Positions 5,005-6,001 of a stretch of 6,001 bases of DNA are shown here, piece by piece. Within the stretch, counting starts at the first letter, position 1. Each line of letters starts with the position of its first letter. The translations under genes and the position numbers were made by a program. This DNA comes from Acidobacteriota bacterium (GTDB lineage Bacteria; Acidobacteriota; Terriglobia; Acidiferrales; UBA7541). The notes under the pieces were generated by a model. The model did not search any database, was not told the DNA's origin, and saw only the letters and a list, made by a program, of their open reading frames with translations. Location of the stretch: positions 1-6,001 of the forward strand of contig QHYP01000017.1 in the NCBI GenBank assembly GCA_003224195.1. Reading direction: 5' to 3'.

Positions 5005-6001
5005 TTCGCCGGGACCGCCGCCATCGCAAATCCCAGTGCCTGCATCACTGCATCGTGGACGGCGACTCGCACGTCGCCGATCTTGTGATTCTCGCGCGTC
5101 GGGTTCACGCGGTTCGTCAACAGAATCACGAATAGTTGCCGGTCCGGGTCGATCCAGATCGATGTCCCGGTAAATCCCGTGTGGCCGAAGCTGTGCGCCG
5201 AGAAGAAACGCCCGCTCGAAGAGCCTTCGGTCGGCACCACCCATCCGAGCGTGCGCGTTCCGCCGGAAAGTGCTTGCGGCGCGGTGAACTGCGCAACGGT
5301 AGCGCGGCGAAGAATTCGCTGGTGCGCGTAAATGCCGCCGTTCAGAAGCATCTGGCAGAATGCCGCGAGGTCGTGGGCGTCGCTGAAAAGACCCGCGTGA
5401 CCCGCGACCCCGCCCATCGCAAAGGCATTTTCGTCGTGCACTTCGCCCTGCACGAGCCGTTTGCGGAAATTGGCGTCGTATTCGGTCGGCGCAATCTGTG
5501 GCCAAAGCTTCTTGGGCGGGCGATACATCGTGTTCTTCATCCCCAGACGCGAAAAGATCTGCTGCGAGGCGAGCGCATCCAGGGGTTTGCCCGTGAGCCG
5601 CTCGGTGATTTCTTGGAGCAGGATGACGCCGAGGTCCGAATAGATCATCTTCGCGCCGGGCTGATACTCGAGCGGCTCAATGAAAATCTTGTTCAGCGTG
5701 TCTTGTTTGCTCTTGGACGTGCGCCAGTACTCTTTGAACGGCGGCAGACCGGAAGTGTGCGTCAACAGGTGCCGCAGGGTCACCTGACGGCGCCACTCCT
5801 GCTGCGGACCGGTCTTCCACTCCGGCAGGAACCGCTCGATGGGCGTGTCGAGATCCAATGGAACTGGAAAATCACCTTCGGCGAGCCGCGCCGTCAGCGT
5901 CGTCGTGCTGACAACCTTGCTCAGCGAGGCGAGGTCGTAGATCGTATGCGGCTTGACCGCAGGAGCATTGGCATCGTAGCTGAGTTTTCCAAACGCACGC
6001 A
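5001..6001 (-). CDS. Serine hydrolase of the beta-lactamase/PBP fold, AmiE (YbbE)-like (5' end cut by window edge)
   Basis: 332 residues are visible up to the TAG at 5003; the N-terminus, including any signal peptide, lies beyond the right edge. Visible motifs in order: the SxxK nucleophile motif SLSK (Ser25, Lys28) after IYDLA; LRHLLTHTSGLP near 76-87; the YxN-equivalent YSD at 120-122; VHDENAFAMGG followed by VAGHAGLFS near 187-206; and the KTG-equivalent HTG at 273-275 in FGHTGFTGTSIW. All catalytic elements are present, so an active serine acyl-enzyme hydrolase is expected, probably acting outside the cytoplasm or in the periplasm. The VHDxNA/GVAGHAG style resembles B. subtilis AmiE (YbbE), which removes peptides from MurNAc and sits in a murQ-nagZ cluster there; this context suggests muropeptide hydrolysis. 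Esterase or DD-peptidase activity remains possible; antibiotic resistance is not implied. An in-frame TTG at 5858 lies after the nucleophile and is not the start. Confidence 0.85.
   Translation of the reverse strand, partial: RAFGKLSYDANAPAVKPHTIYDLASLSKVVSTTTLTARLAEGDFPVPLDLDTPIERFLPEWKTGPQQEWRRQVTLRHLLTHTSGLPPFKEYWRTSKSKQDTLNKIFIEPLEYQPGAKMIYSDLGVILLQEITERLTGKPLDALASQQIFSRLGMKNTMYRPPKKLWPQIAPTEYDANFRKRLVQGEVHDENAFAMGGVAGHAGLFSDAHDLAAFCQMLLNGGIYAHQRILRRATVAQFTAPQALSGGTRTLGWVVPTEGSSSGRFFSAHSFGHTGFTGTSIWIDPDRQLFVILLTNRVNPTRENHKIGDVRVAVHDAVMQALGFAMAAVPAK

Noticed and set aside
5001..6001. Class C beta-lactamase resistance gene
   Set aside because: The motifs only show the fold. YSD replaces YxN and HTG replaces KTG, the VHDENA segment points to the AmiE-like group, and the context is cell-wall recycling.

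Overview
The window is a peptidoglycan-precursor and cell-wall-recycling neighbourhood from a moderately GC-rich, probably Gram-negative, bacterium. Palindromic repeats with cores such as GGGGCT..AGCCCC and GGCACGGCT..AGCCGTGCC, together with a kinase-RapZ fusion that I know mainly from Bacteroidota and relatives, make Acidobacteriota my best guess. That placement is inference from memory of such repeats, not a database result.

Layout: (1) 1-1256, minus strand: murA, lacking only its last few codons beyond the left edge. (2) 1282-2199, minus: murQ, 25 bp upstream of murA and probably co-transcribed with it. (3) 2200-2433: a divergent control region. It has a perfect TATAAT for murQ placed so that transcription would begin at or very near the murQ ATG, and a 15-bp dyad over the -35 position. 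(4) 2434-3876, plus: a 480-residue fusion of an aminoglycoside-phosphotransferase-type (AmgK-like) sugar kinase with a RapZ C-terminal domain. (5) 3944-4813, plus: a MurU-like nucleotidyltransferase whose middle is enlarged by an in-frame stretch with three perfect 9-bp-stem palindromes. (6) 4814-5000: a short convergent gap containing another hairpin. (7) 5001-6001, minus: a serine hydrolase of the beta-lactamase/penicillin-binding fold, N-terminus cut by the right edge. Its sequence style resembles the AmiE (YbbE) muropeptide amidase group.

How the genes fit together: MurA makes UDP-GlcNAc-enolpyruvate, the committed step of de novo UDP-MurNAc synthesis. MurQ removes lactate from MurNAc-6-phosphate, sending recovered MurNAc into the GlcNAc-6-phosphate/GlcN-6-phosphate pool. 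The AmgK-like kinase plus MurU-like enzyme would instead turn free MurNAc into MurNAc-1-phosphate and then UDP-MurNAc, bypassing MurA. The RapZ domain fused to the kinase belongs to a family that in E. coli senses GlcN-6-phosphate, so the kinase might be tuned by the pool that MurQ feeds. The hydrolase may supply substrates by cleaving muropeptides.

The most unusual items are the coding palindromes inside murU and the kinase-RapZ architecture beside both alternative MurNAc fates.
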